Positions 51,144 to 60,281 of a DNA stretch of 64,000 nucleotides are shown piece by piece. This DNA comes from Micromonospora cabrerizensis (GTDB taxonomy: Bacteria > Actinomycetota > Actinomycetes > Mycobacteriales > Micromonosporaceae), in NCBI RefSeq assembly GCF_022230955.1, contig NZ_JAKKFI010000067.1:88443-152442 (forward strand), in the 5' to 3' direction. Positions within the stretch are counted from its first letter, which is position 1. Each line of letters opens with the position of its first letter. A program made the position numbers and the translations under genes. Below the pieces are notes generated by a model. That model was not told where the DNA came from. It worked only from the letters and a program-made list of their open reading frames with translations, and did no database searches.

Positions 51144-52096
51144 CGCTGTGCGGCGTGTTCGACGTGCAACAGCCCGGCCATCCACTCGATGGTCGCCCGG
51201 AGACCGTCGGTACGGTCGATCGGTACGACGTCCGGGAACAGCTCCCGCAGCGTGGTGTTGTCGGCCAGCGAGTGGGGGACGTCCCCGACGCGGGGCGGGG
51301 CGTACTCGCGGGCGATCGGACGATCCAGCAGCTCGCTGAGTTCGTCCAGCACCTCCAGCAGGTTCGCCCGCGCGCCGAAGGCGAGGTTGACCGGGTGCGG
51401 GTGGTGCACGCGCCGACGGAGCGCGTCGAGGATGACCTCGCACACCGTGCCGACGAAGGTGAAGTCGCGGGACTGGGTGCCGTCGCCGTGCAGCACCACG
51501 GGCTCCCCCCGCAGGGCGCCGTGGACGAACCGGGGAATGACCGCGGCGTAGGCATGGTCGTGCCGCTGCCCGGGGCCGAACACGTTGAAGAACCGGAACG
51601 CCAGTGTCGGCAGACCGAACGACGCCTGGTGGGCGAGGGCGTACGCCTCGGTGGCGAGCTTGCTGGCGGCGTAGGGGCTCATCGGCCGGGTCCAGGTGAG
51701 CTCCTCCTTCGGCAGCGCGGGGTTCATCCCGTAGACCGACGACGAGGAGGCGACCAGGACGTGGCCGACGTCGTGCCGTCGTGCCGCTTCGAGGACCATG
51801 AGCGTGCCCGTCGCGTTCGCGTGGTGGGAGGCGAGCGGGTCGATCAGCGAACGGGGCACGCTGGGCAGCGCCGCCAGGTGGACGACCGCCTCGCGTCCGG
51901 CCATCGCGGCGTCCAACGCACCGGGATCCAGGATCGATCCCTCGACGACGTCGACGTCCAGCCCGTCGAGGTTGCTCCGCAGTCCGACCGACAGGTCGTC
52001 GAGGATGGCCACTTCCTTCACCGCAGGATCGACCAACGCGGCGCGGGCCAGGTTCGAACCGATGAAACCGGCCCCACCAGTGATCAGAATGCGCAT
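51140..52096 (-). CDS. NAD-dependent UDP-sugar 4-epimerase (GalE/Gne/WbpP-like)
   Basis: 318 residues. The NAD motif is TGGAGFIGSN (7-16), and the catalytic site is SSSSVYG followed by SPYAASKLATE (Tyr, Lys). FRFFNVFGPGQ is the typical substrate-loop segment. It is a 4-epimerase for UDP-Glc/Gal or UDP-GlcNAc/GalNAc; a decarboxylase such as UDP-xylose synthase is less likely by length and motifs. ATG 52096 has RBS gagagg. The frame is open upstream to 52165. Confidence 0.86.
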   Translation of the reverse strand: MRILITGGAGFIGSNLARAALVDPAVKEVAILDDLSVGLRSNLDGLDVDVVEGSILDPGALDAAMAGREAVVHLAALPSVPRSLIDPLASHHANATGTLMVLEAARRHDVGHVLVASSSSVYGMNPALPKEELTWTRPMSPYAASKLATEAYALAHQASFGLPTLAFRFFNVFGPGQRHDHAYAAVIPRFVHGALRGEPVVLHGDGTQSRDFTFVGTVCEVILDALRRRVHHPHPVNLAFGARANLLEVLDELSELLDRPIAREYAPPRVGDVPHSLADNTTLRELFPDVVPIDRTDGLRATIEWMAGLLHVEHAAQR

Positions 52097-52202
52097 GGAC
52101 AACCTCTCGGGGGTATGGACCGACCACCTGTACATCGAGGCAGGCCAGGGTGCAGTGACGGGCATCCGTGACGTAACGGGAGAAGCCGACGGCCAGCCGG
52201 CC

Positions 52203-52742
52203 TCAGACCGTCGTGACCCCGTAGATCTTCTTGATCGCCTCGTGCTTCGCCTGGACGGCGAGATGGCCGATGCCCAGCGACTTGGCCTGCAACTGCTTGA
52301 GGTACTCGTCCGTGGTGCGCAGCGGGCGAGCCGGCACTCCGGCCGCCACGGTGTTGTCCGGGATGTCGCGGGTGACGATCGACCCCGCCCCGATCACGCA
52401 CCGGTTACCGATGTTGACCCCAGCCAGGATCATCGACCGCATACCGATGTAGACGTCGTTGCCGATGGTGATCGGTGCCGTCCAGTCCAGCTCGGGATGG
52501 TCCTTGCGCAGGATCAGGGTGCCCCCGTCATGCGTCACGAACTGGACCCCGGCGGTGATGTAGACGTTGTCCCCCATCGTGATCAACCAGGGCTCGGACC
52601 CGAACATCGCCCGGTTCACCGCGTAGAACTTGACCCGGCCGTTCAGCTTCACACCAAGTGACCGGGCGAACGCCTCAGGATCACGGGAGCCGGCGAGGTG
52701 GTCCTGAACCCTGCGGATCATGGTGCGAACGCGACTGGGCAC
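52203..52742 (-). CDS. hexapeptide-repeat O-acetyltransferase
   Basis: 179 residues with a left-handed beta-helix of hexapeptide repeats (about 55-140), including ITIGNDVYIGMRSMILAGVNIGNRCVIGAGSIVTRDIPDNTVAAGVPA-type coils, seen at 52330-52500. The catalytic His is probably in QFVTHDGG. It probably O-acetylates a sugar of the glycan. First gene of the minus-strand glycan operon, with GTG 52742 or ATG 52721 as start. A 106-bp gap separates it from the epimerase gene. Confidence 0.85.
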   Translation of the reverse strand: MPSRVRTMIRRVQDHLAGSRDPEAFARSLGVKLNGRVKFYAVNRAMFGSEPWLITMGDNVYITAGVQFVTHDGGTLILRKDHPELDWTAPITIGNDVYIGMRSMILAGVNIGNRCVIGAGSIVTRDIPDNTVAAGVPARPLRTTDEYLKQLQAKSLGIGHLAVQAKHEAIKKIYGVTTV

Positions 52743-53014
52743 CTGTCGACCTCACTTACTGAGCAATCGGCGGAGGGAATGGCATACCGTGACCGGACCA
52801 AACACCTCCGTAACGATCCCGCCGAGCCGAGGTGACGGAAACTCCCGAACGCCGCTCCGGTCCGGACCGACCACGGTCAGCTGCCCCCGCCATGCCGATC
52901 ACGTGCGGCACCGATGCCGACACGGTCAGCAACACCACCCCCATCGAACTATTGACAGGTATCACCCCCGCGCCGAAGGCTCGCGCGTAGAGATCCTTCA
53001 CCCAAGGAGGCGCG
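52743..53014. other. intergenic region between the glycan locus and the carboxypeptidase gene
   Basis: 272 bp containing divergent promoters. A consensus-like TTGACA lies at 52952-52957, but no convincing -10 sits at the right distance. RBS aaggagg (53004-53010) precedes the carboxypeptidase ATG. No gene was found. Confidence 0.5.
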
Positions 53015-56000
53015 ATGAGACCGAGACGACTGGCGATCGCCAGCGTGGTCACCCTGCTCGGCGCACTGGCACTCACCCCACCGGCCAGCGCGCGGCCCCC
53101 GTCCGAACCGGGCCTCCGTGACGGCCTGGAGGTGTACGTCGGCACGGTCGACGCGAAACAGCGGGATCAGCTACGCGCGGCGGGGGTCGACCTCGGCCAC
53201 GACGCGGAGACGGACTCGACCGGCCGCACGACGGTCGAGACGGTGCTCAGCCGCCAGCAGGCGAAGCGACTGACCGACAAGGGCGTTCCACTGTCGGTCA
53301 AGAAGGTGCGGGGCAAGGACGCGTCGCAGGTGCTGCGGGAACAGGCTGCGGCCGGCTGGTCGTCGTTCCGCCCCTACGGGGAGCCGGGCGGCATCCGGGA
53401 CGAGTTGAACGCCACCGCGGCCCGGTACCCCAAGTTGACCAAGGTGGAGACGATCGGCCGTACTCACCAGGGCCAGCCGATCCTCGCCGTGAAGGTCACC
53501 AAGAACGCGCGGACCGTCGCGGACGGCCGGCGACCGGCGGTGCTGTACGCCGGCGCACAGCACGCCCGGGAGTGGATCACGCCGGAGATGACCCGTCGGC
53601 TGATGCACCACGTGCTGGGCAGCTACGGCACCGACGCGGAGATCACCCGTCTTCTGGACACGACCGAGCTGTGGTTCCTGCCGGTGGCAAACCCGGACGG
53701 CTACGACCACACCTTCACCCCTGGCAACCGGTTGTGGCGCAAGAACCTGCGCGACAACAACGGCGACGGGCGGATCGGCTCCGGCGACGGCGTCGACCTC
53801 AACCGCAACTTCGCCTACAAGTGGGGCTACGACAACGAGGGCTCGTCACCGGATCCGAACAGCGAAACCTACCGGGGGCCCAGCCCCAACTCGGAGCCGG
53901 AGACCGTAGCCCTGGATCGGTTCTTCAAGCGGGTCGGGTTCGAGTTCCTCGTCAACTACCATTCGGCAGCCGAGCTGCTGCTCTACGGCATCGGCTGGCA
54001 GGTGAGCACCCCCAGCCCGGACGACGTGATCTACGAGGCGATGGTCGGGGACGACGCGCACCCGGCGGTGCCCGGCTACGACCCGGACATCTCCGCGGAG
54101 CTCTACACCACCAACGGTGACACCGACACTCACGCCACCATCCGGTACGGCACGCTGGGCTTCACCCCGGAGATGTCCACCTGTGAGGCCGCCTCGGCCG
54201 TCGACCCGGACGACGAGTGGCGCCCGGAGGACTGCGTCAGCGGATTCATCTTCCCCGACGACGAGGAGCTGATCGCCGGCGAGGTGGGCAAGAACCTACC
54301 GTTCGCGCTGGCCGTGGCGAAGTCGGCGGCGGACCCGGACGAGCCGGTTTCGGTGGTCGGTAGGAGCACCCCGGACTTCGTGGTGGACACCTTCGACACC
54401 TCGTACGGGCGTAACCAGCAGGTTGCCTCGATCACCCGTCGGGCGCTGAAGAACGTCAAGATGCACTACACGGTCAATGGCGGACGACCGAAGACGGTCG
54501 CGGTCCGCGAGTGGCGCGGCGGGGAGCGGTACGGCGACACGCACGACGACTACTACGCCGAGCTGCGCGGCACGGTCGGCGGCACGAAGCCGGGTGACCG
54601 GGTGGAGGTCTGGTTCACCGGCAACAAACCGCGTTCCGGCGTGGTCGCGAGTGAACACTTCACCTACCAGGTGCACAGTGACGTCGGCGGTGAGGTGCTG
54701 ATCCTCGCCATGGAGGACGTCACCGGCCTCAGCCCGGCGCAGACCGGCACCACCGCGAAGTACGCCGACGAGGTCGCGGCGTCGCTGACCGCCGCCGGGC
54801 GAAGCAGCGACGTGTATGACTTCGACACGATGGGCCGTGCGGCGCCACACCCGCTCGGTGTGCTGTCGCACTACAAGGCGGTGGTCTGGGAGACCGGCGA
54901 CGACGTGATCCTGCGCTCTCCCGGCCAGGTGGCCGGCACCGCGGCAAAGGCAGCGCTGGACACCGAGCTGGCCGTCCGGGACTACCTCAACGAGGGCGGC
55001 AAGCTGCTGGTCAGCGGTCAGTACGCGCTGTTCGCGCAGGGCGCCAACGGATCGTACGTGTACAACCCGGACGCGCCGCCGGATTGCACGGATGCCGAGG
55101 ACATCAGCTGCCTGCCGCTGCTGAACGACTTCCAGCAGTACTGGCTGGGGGCACACACCTATGTCAGTGACGGCGGCACCGCGCCGGAGGGAGAGCCGTT
55201 CCCGGTCGTCGGGAAAGACGCGGCGTTCACCGGCTTCAACGGGCAGCTCAACGCACCCGGATCGGCGGAGAACCAGGCGCACACCGCGTCGTTCCTGACC
55301 ACGTCGAGCTTCCTGCCGCCGGACCAGTTCCCGCAGTTCGCCAGCTCCGCACCGGTGGGTTGGGCCCGGCCGGGCGGCGCGCCGTTCGACCCGCGCACGG
55401 GCGAGTGGTACCTGCACAGCGGCCAGGCCGACGAGGCGTACAAGCGGCTCACCCGCACCGTGGACCTCACCGGGGCGAACAGCGGTGAGCTGCGTTTCTT
55501 CGCCTCGTACGAGATCGAGCAGAACTGGGACTTCCTCTTCGTCGAGGCGCACGCGGTGGGCAGCGACGACTGGACGACCCTGCCGGACGCCAACGGCAAG
55601 ACCAGCACGGCCACCGGGGACAGCTGCCCCGAAGGTTGGGTGGAGCAGTTGCACCCGTTCCTCGGGCACTACCAGGGCGCGGACTGCTCCTCCACCGGCA
55701 CAACCGGGGCCTGGAACGCGGCGACCGGGTCGTCGAGTGGCTGGAAGGAGTTCGTGGTCGACCTGTCCGGCTACGCCGGCCAGCAGGTCGAGGTGTCGAT
55801 CACGTACGCCTCGGACTGGTCCACCCAGGGCCTCGGCGTCTTCCTGGACGACGCCCGGGTGCTGGTCGACGGGTCGACCGTGGCGGATACCTCGTTCGAG
55901 TCGGCCGACCTGGGCGGCTGGACGGTGGCTGGGCCACCGGCCGGCTCCGCTGGCAACGCCAACGACTGGTCACGCAGCCAGCAGGCGTTCGAGGAGGGCT

Positions 56001-56122
56001 CGGCGGTGGTCACCGGGGACACGGTGTATCTGGGCTTCGGGCTGGAGGGCCTGCCCCCGGCCGCCCGCGATGACCTGGTCGCCCGTTCGCTGACCCATCT
56101 CACCGGTCAACCCCGCCCCTGA
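53015..56122 (+). CDS. secreted M14 zinc carboxypeptidase, multidomain
   Basis: 1035 residues. A Sec signal peptide (1-27, ending ASA-RP) is followed by a propeptide-like region and an M14 catalytic domain of about residues 120-430. Zinc ligands are AQHAREW (His and Glu about 183-186) and NYHSA (about 315), the substrate Arg pair is in DLNRNFAYKWG, and the catalytic Glu is in FTPEMSTCE (about 385). A middle beta-rich region follows, then a large C-terminal part (DPRTGEWYLHSGQAD, FASYEIEQNWDFLFVEA) resembling the MAM-like domain of immune-inhibitor-A peptidases. It should digest extracellular peptides. It is monocistronic with a strong RBS and a terminator. Confidence 0.93.
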   Translation: MRPRRLAIASVVTLLGALALTPPASARPPSEPGLRDGLEVYVGTVDAKQRDQLRAAGVDLGHDAETDSTGRTTVETVLSRQQAKRLTDKGVPLSVKKVRGKDASQVLREQAAAGWSSFRPYGEPGGIRDELNATAARYPKLTKVETIGRTHQGQPILAVKVTKNARTVADGRRPAVLYAGAQHAREWITPEMTRRLMHHVLGSYGTDAEITRLLDTTELWFLPVANPDGYDHTFTPGNRLWRKNLRDNNGDGRIGSGDGVDLNRNFAYKWGYDNEGSSPDPNSETYRGPSPNSEPETVALDRFFKRVGFEFLVNYHSAAELLLYGIGWQVSTPSPDDVIYEAMVGDDAHPAVPGYDPDISAELYTTNGDTDTHATIRYGTLGFTPEMSTCEAASAVDPDDEWRPEDCVSGFIFPDDEELIAGEVGKNLPFALAVAKSAADPDEPVSVVGRSTPDFVVDTFDTSYGRNQQVASITRRALKNVKMHYTVNGGRPKTVAVREWRGGERYGDTHDDYYAELRGTVGGTKPGDRVEVWFTGNKPRSGVVASEHFTYQVHSDVGGEVLILAMEDVTGLSPAQTGTTAKYADEVAASLTAAGRSSDVYDFDTMGRAAPHPLGVLSHYKAVVWETGDDVILRSPGQVAGTAAKAALDTELAVRDYLNEGGKLLVSGQYALFAQGANGSYVYNPDAPPDCTDAEDISCLPLLNDFQQYWLGAHTYVSDGGTAPEGEPFPVVGKDAAFTGFNGQLNAPGSAENQAHTASFLTTSSFLPPDQFPQFASSAPVGWARPGGAPFDPRTGEWYLHSGQADEAYKRLTRTVDLTGANSGELRFFASYEIEQNWDFLFVEAHAVGSDDWTTLPDANGKTSTATGDSCPEGWVEQLHPFLGHYQGADCSSTGTTGAWNAATGSSSGWKEFVVDLSGYAGQQVEVSITYASDWSTQGLGVFLDDARVLVDGSTVADTSFESADLGGWTVAGPPAGSAGNANDWSRSQQAFEEGSAVVTGDTVYLGFGLEGLPPAARDDLVARSLTHLTGQPRP

Positions 56123-56130
56123 CGGCGGCG

Positions 56131-56166
56131 AGGTGCGCCGGCGGCCTGCGGGCCGTCGGCGCACCT
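56131..56166 (+). terminator. terminator after the carboxypeptidase gene
   Basis: aggtgcgccggcggcc pairs with ggccgtcggcgcacct over 15 of 16 bp with a tgcg loop, 8 bp after the stop codon. Confidence 0.75.
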
Positions 56167-56213
56167 TCGGTGTACGCCGGGTGCGCCCGCCACCGATGTG
56201 ATGAGCTGTACGG

Positions 56214-57134
56214 GTGTCGGGGCTGGGACTTGTGCTGCACCCCACCCGGGATGTCACCGAGGTGGTCGGGATCATCGAACGGTGGGCGACGCGCCACCGC
56301 AAGACGCTGATCGTGCGCGAGGAGGACCAGCACCGGGTGCCGTCCTGCGTCGAACCGGTGCCGGCGAGTGAGGTCGCCACGCGGGCCGACGCACTGATCA
56401 GCATCGGCGGCGACGGCACCATGCTGGGTGCGCTGCGCTCCGCCATCCGCGACCCGAAGCCGGTGCTCGGCGTACACCTTGGTCATCTGGGGTTTCTCGT
56501 CGAGATCGAGCCGCCGGAACTGCCCGACGCGCTGAGCCGGCTGCTGTCGAGGGACTTCACCATCGAGTCGCACGCCTGCCTGGCCTGCGACGTCTGCGGC
56601 GACGACGTCGTGGCGTTCAACGACATCGCGCTGGTGCGCCAGCCCGGCTCCGGCTTCGTCAGCGTCACCCTCGCCATCGACGGTCAGCAGTACGGCTACT
56701 ACCGCAGCGACGCCGTGGTGGTCAGCACCCCGATCGGCTCGACGGCGTACAGCTACGCCGCTGGCGGCCCACTGATCTCCCCCGCCGCCGACTCGGTGGT
56801 GATCACGCCGTCGGCGCCGATGGCCGGCATCTCCCGGTCGGTGGTGCTCTCGCCGGACGAGAAGATCCGCCTGGAGCTCCAACCCAACTCGTCGCCGGTC
56901 GTGGTGGAAATGGACGGGCTGGTGTTCCGCGACGCGGCGACGGAGGGGACGGTGGACATCACCTACCGGCGCAACGCCGGCCTGGTGGTCCGTTTCGACC
57001 CGCTGCGTTACCAGGAGCGCAACCAGTTGAAGATGACCCTGCTCGACCTGCCGTTCCTCCCCGAACAGCTCCGCGAGCTGCTCCCCGAAGAACTACGAAG
57101 ACGCACCCAACAAGAACTGAACCCACCCTGCTGA
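56214..57134 (+). CDS. nadK: NAD kinase
   Basis: 306 residues from GTG. It phosphorylates NAD to NADP with ATP or polyphosphate. The conserved GGDGTML is near 65, the NE/D motif is FNDIALVR (about 142), and TPIGSTAYSYAAGGPL (about 180) is the second family signature, followed by DGL. A second NAD kinase may exist elsewhere in such genomes. No clear RBS precedes GTG 56214. The gene stands alone. Confidence 0.92.
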   Translation: MSGLGLVLHPTRDVTEVVGIIERWATRHRKTLIVREEDQHRVPSCVEPVPASEVATRADALISIGGDGTMLGALRSAIRDPKPVLGVHLGHLGFLVEIEPPELPDALSRLLSRDFTIESHACLACDVCGDDVVAFNDIALVRQPGSGFVSVTLAIDGQQYGYYRSDAVVVSTPIGSTAYSYAAGGPLISPAADSVVITPSAPMAGISRSVVLSPDEKIRLELQPNSSPVVVEMDGLVFRDAATEGTVDITYRRNAGLVVRFDPLRYQERNQLKMTLLDLPFLPEQLRELLPEELRRRTQQELNPPC

Positions 57135-57184
57135 ACCCCCACCCCACCCCACCCCCACCCCACCCGGCCCCGCCCCCACCCGCC

Positions 57185-57245
57185 GTTGATCATGAAGTTA
57201 TTGCCACGACACGCCGAGGCGGAGGGCAATAACTTCATGATCAAC
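57185..57245. repeat. perfect long hairpin, 21-bp arms
   Basis: Left arm 57185-57205 (begins gttgatcatgaag) and right arm 57225-57245 pair perfectly over 21 bp around a 19-nt loop. The AT-rich arms stand out between CCCCACC and GGGCG runs. It lies between convergent nadK and pgm and may serve as a terminator. Confidence 0.88.
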
Positions 57246-57306
57246 GCGGGCGGGCGGGCGGGGCGGGGCGGGCGGGCGGGCGAGGGCGCGGGCGGGCGGG
57301 GGTGGG

Positions 57307-58947
57307 TTAGGGGGTTAGGGCTTGGTCTACCAGGGCTTTGGCTTCTTCCTGGATCTTCTTGAGGTGGTCGGGGCCCTGGAAGGACTCGGCGTAGATCTTG
57401 TAGACGTCCTCCGTGCCGGAGGGCCTCGCGGCGAACCAGCCGGACTTCGTGCTGACCTTGAGGCCACCGATGGGGGCGTTGTTGCCGGGGGCGGTGGTCA
57501 GCGTCGCGGTGATCGGCTCACCGGCAAGCTCGGTGGCGGTGACCTGGTCCGGCGAGAGCTTGCCGAGCACGGCCTTCTGCTCCCGGGTGGCCGGGGCGTC
57601 GATCCGGGCGTACGAGGGCGCGCCGAACCTCTCGGCCAGCTCCGCCCAGTGCTCGCTCGGGCTGCGCCCGGTGGTGGCCAGGATCTCGGACGCGAGCAGG
57701 CAGAGCAGCAGCCCGTCCTTGTCGGTGGTCCAGGTGGAACCGTCGCGGCGCAGGAACGACGCCCCGGCGCTCTCCTCACCGCCGAAGCCGACCGCGCCGT
57801 CGAGCAGGCCGGGCACGAACCACTTGAAGCCGACCGGCACCTCCAGCAGCGGACGACCCAGGTCCGCGGCGACCCGGTCGATCATCGACGAGGAGACCAG
57901 CGTCTTGCCCACCGCGGCGTCCGGACCCCACTGCGTACGGGTGCGGAACAGGTGACCGATCGCCACCGCCAGGTAGTGGTTGGGGTTCATCAGCCCGGCG
58001 TCCGGGGTGACGATGCCGTGCCGGTCGGCGTCCGCGTCGTTGCCCGTGGAGATCTGGTAGTCGGCGCGGGCGGCGATCAGCGATGCCATCGCGTTGGGCG
58101 AGGAGCAGTCCATCCGGATCTTGCCGTCGCCGTCCAGGGTCATGAACCGCCAGGTCGGGTCGACCGTCGGGTTGACCACGGTCAGGTCCAGCCGGTGCCG
58201 CTCGGCGATCTCACCCCAGTACGCCACACTGGCCCCGCCCAGCGGGTCCGCACCGATCCGGATTCCGGCGTCGCGGATGGCGTCGATGTCGATCGCCGAC
58301 GGCAGGTCGTCGACGTAGTGGGCGAGGAAGTCGTACTTCCCGGTGGTGTCGGCGGCCCGGGCCCGCGCGTAGGTGACCCGGCGGACCTCCTTGAGCCCGG
58401 CGGTGAGGATGGCGTTGGCCCGGTCCTGGATCCACCGGGTGACGTCGGTGTCGGCCGGCCCGCCGTTGGTGGGGTTGTACTTGAAACCGCCGTCGTCGGG
58501 CGGGTTGTGCGACGGGGTGATGACGATGCCGTCGGCGAGCCCGCTGGTGCGACCCCGGTTGTGGGTGAGGATCGCGTGCGACAGCGCCGGCGTGGGGGTG
58601 TAGCCGTCGCGGCTGTCCACCAGCACGGTGACCCCGTTGGCGGCGAGCACCTCCAGGGCGTCCACCGCGGCCGGCGCGGAGAGCGCGTGGGTGTCGCGGG
58701 CGAGGAAGAGCGGCCCGTCCAGGCCCTGCTCCCGCCGGTAGTCGCAGAGCGCCTGGGTGACCGCGAGGATGTGGTCGGAGTTGAACGCGTTGCGCAGGCT
58801 GGAGCCGCGGTGCCCGGAGGTGCCGAAGGAGACCTGTTGCGCCGGGTCCGTGGGATCCGGATGCTCGGCGTAGTAGGCGGTCACCAGGCGCGGCACGTCG
58901 ACCAGGTCGGCGGGCTCGGCGGGCTGGCCGGCACGGGGGTGGGTCAC
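57307..58947 (-). CDS. pgm: phosphoglucomutase, alpha-D-glucose type
   Basis: 546 residues. GTSGHRGSSL at the N-terminus, the phospho-serine loop ITPSHNPPDDGG (about 145), the metal loop DADADRHG and the phosphate-binding PSGTEDVYKIYAE near the C-terminus are all complete. It interconverts glucose-6-P and glucose-1-P and so supplies GlgC. GTG 58947 follows the strong RBS gaggagg and lies 31 bp after glgC, which is upstream in the same direction. Confidence 0.95.
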   Translation of the reverse strand: MTHPRAGQPAEPADLVDVPRLVTAYYAEHPDPTDPAQQVSFGTSGHRGSSLRNAFNSDHILAVTQALCDYRREQGLDGPLFLARDTHALSAPAAVDALEVLAANGVTVLVDSRDGYTPTPALSHAILTHNRGRTSGLADGIVITPSHNPPDDGGFKYNPTNGGPADTDVTRWIQDRANAILTAGLKEVRRVTYARARAADTTGKYDFLAHYVDDLPSAIDIDAIRDAGIRIGADPLGGASVAYWGEIAERHRLDLTVVNPTVDPTWRFMTLDGDGKIRMDCSSPNAMASLIAARADYQISTGNDADADRHGIVTPDAGLMNPNHYLAVAIGHLFRTRTQWGPDAAVGKTLVSSSMIDRVAADLGRPLLEVPVGFKWFVPGLLDGAVGFGGEESAGASFLRRDGSTWTTDKDGLLLCLLASEILATTGRSPSEHWAELAERFGAPSYARIDAPATREQKAVLGKLSPDQVTATELAGEPITATLTTAPGNNAPIGGLKVSTKSGWFAARPSGTEDVYKIYAESFQGPDHLKKIQEEAKALVDQALTP

Positions 58948-58978
58948 TGCGGGATCCTCCTCGGGGAGTGCGCGTCGG

Positions 58979-60211
58979 TCACGGCTCGACCTTCTGGCCC
59001 TTGCCGATCACCACGATGCCGTTGTCGGAGACGGTGTAGCGCTGCCGGTCCTTCTCCAGGTCGACGCCGATCTCGGCGCCCTCCGGGACGAACACGTTCT
59101 TGTCCAGGATCGCCCGCCGGACCACCGCATGCCGGCCGATCTCCACACCCTCCATCAGCACCGAGCCCTCGACGTGCGCCCACGAGTGCACCCGCACCTT
59201 CGGCGAAACGATCGAGTTCTCCACCAGGGAGCCGGAGATCACCACGCCCGGGGAGACCATCGAGCCGACCGCCCGGCCGACCCGCTCACCCCACTGGTGG
59301 ACGAACTTCGCCGGCGGCCACGGCGGCTGCTCGGTGTAGATCGGCCAGTCGAAGTTGTACATGTTGAACACGGGGTGCACGTTGATCAGATCCATGTGCG
59401 CGTCGTAGAACGAGTCGAGCGTCCCCACGTCGCGCCAGTAGCCGCGGTCCCGGTCGGTGCTGCCCGGCACCTCGTTGTCGCGGAAGTCGTAGACGTTGGC
59501 CTCGCCCCGCTCGACGAGCATCGGGATGATGCTGCCGCCCATGTCGTGCTTGCTGGTCTTGTCTTCCGCGTCGCGCTCGACCGCCTCACACAGCGCCCGG
59601 GTGGTGAAGACGTAGTTGCCCATCGAGGCGTAGATCTCGTCCGGCGCGTCGGGCAGACCCACCGCGTCGGTGGGCTTCTCACGGAACGCCCGGATCCGCT
59701 TGCCGTCCTCGCCGACCTCGATGACACCGAACTGGTCGGCCATCGACAGCGGTTGGCGGATGCCGGCGACGGTCACCGCGGCGCCGGAGGCGATGTGGTC
59801 CTCCACCATCTGCCGGGGGTCCATCCGGTAGATGTGGTCGGCACCGAAGACGATCACGTAGTCAGGCTGCTCGTCGTTGATCAGGTTGAAGCTCTGGTAG
59901 ATGGCGTCGGCCGAGCCGGCGAACCACCACGGGCCGCGACGCTGCTGCGCCGGCACCGGGGTGACATAGTTGCCGAGCAGCGTGGACATCCGCCAGGTCT
60001 TGGTGATGTGTCGGTCGAGGGAGTGGGACTTGTACTGGGTCAGCACGACGATCTTGAGATAGCCGGCGTTGGCCAGGTTGGAGAGGACGAAGTCGACCAT
60101 GCGGTACATCCCGCCGAACGGGACGGCCGGCTTGGCCCGATCCGTGGTGAGTGGCATCAGGCGCTTGCCCTCCCCACCCGCCAGGACGATCGCGAGCACC
60201 TTGGCAGCCAT
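58979..60211 (-). CDS. glgC: glucose-1-phosphate adenylyltransferase
   Basis: 410 residues. It makes ADP-glucose from glucose-1-P and ATP. The nucleotidyltransferase motif is LAGGEGKRLMPLT (about 10-22), followed by FGADHIYRMD, and the C-terminal left-handed helix has conserved hexapeptides and VEPW-like ends. ATG 60211 is preceded 6 nt upstream by TAGCGT (60218-60223), indicating a leaderless transcript. It is divergent from glgA by 70 bp, so the two share a promoter region. Confidence 0.95.
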   Translation of the reverse strand: MAAKVLAIVLAGGEGKRLMPLTTDRAKPAVPFGGMYRMVDFVLSNLANAGYLKIVVLTQYKSHSLDRHITKTWRMSTLLGNYVTPVPAQQRRGPWWFAGSADAIYQSFNLINDEQPDYVIVFGADHIYRMDPRQMVEDHIASGAAVTVAGIRQPLSMADQFGVIEVGEDGKRIRAFREKPTDAVGLPDAPDEIYASMGNYVFTTRALCEAVERDAEDKTSKHDMGGSIIPMLVERGEANVYDFRDNEVPGSTDRDRGYWRDVGTLDSFYDAHMDLINVHPVFNMYNFDWPIYTEQPPWPPAKFVHQWGERVGRAVGSMVSPGVVISGSLVENSIVSPKVRVHSWAHVEGSVLMEGVEIGRHAVVRRAILDKNVFVPEGAEIGVDLEKDRQRYTVSDNGIVVIGKGQKVEP

Positions 60212-60281
60212 GCCCCGACGCTATCCACCCGCGTCCCACTTCACCACTCGTACGGGGACTCTTCTGCACTAGGGTGCGCAC
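60212..60281. promoter_or_regulatory. divergent glgC / glgA promoters, both leaderless-type
   Basis: On the minus strand TAGCGT (60218-60223) ends 6 nt before the glgC ATG. On the plus strand TAGGGT (60270-60275) ends 6 nt before the glgA ATG. Neither gene has a Shine-Dalgarno sequence, so both mRNAs should begin at the start codon. Confidence 0.65.

Noticed and set aside
35317..52742. Recently transferred genomic island
   Set aside because: Coding GC and codon use match the flanks, and no integrase, transposase, tRNA junction or direct repeats were found. Only the intergenic gaps are AT-rich.
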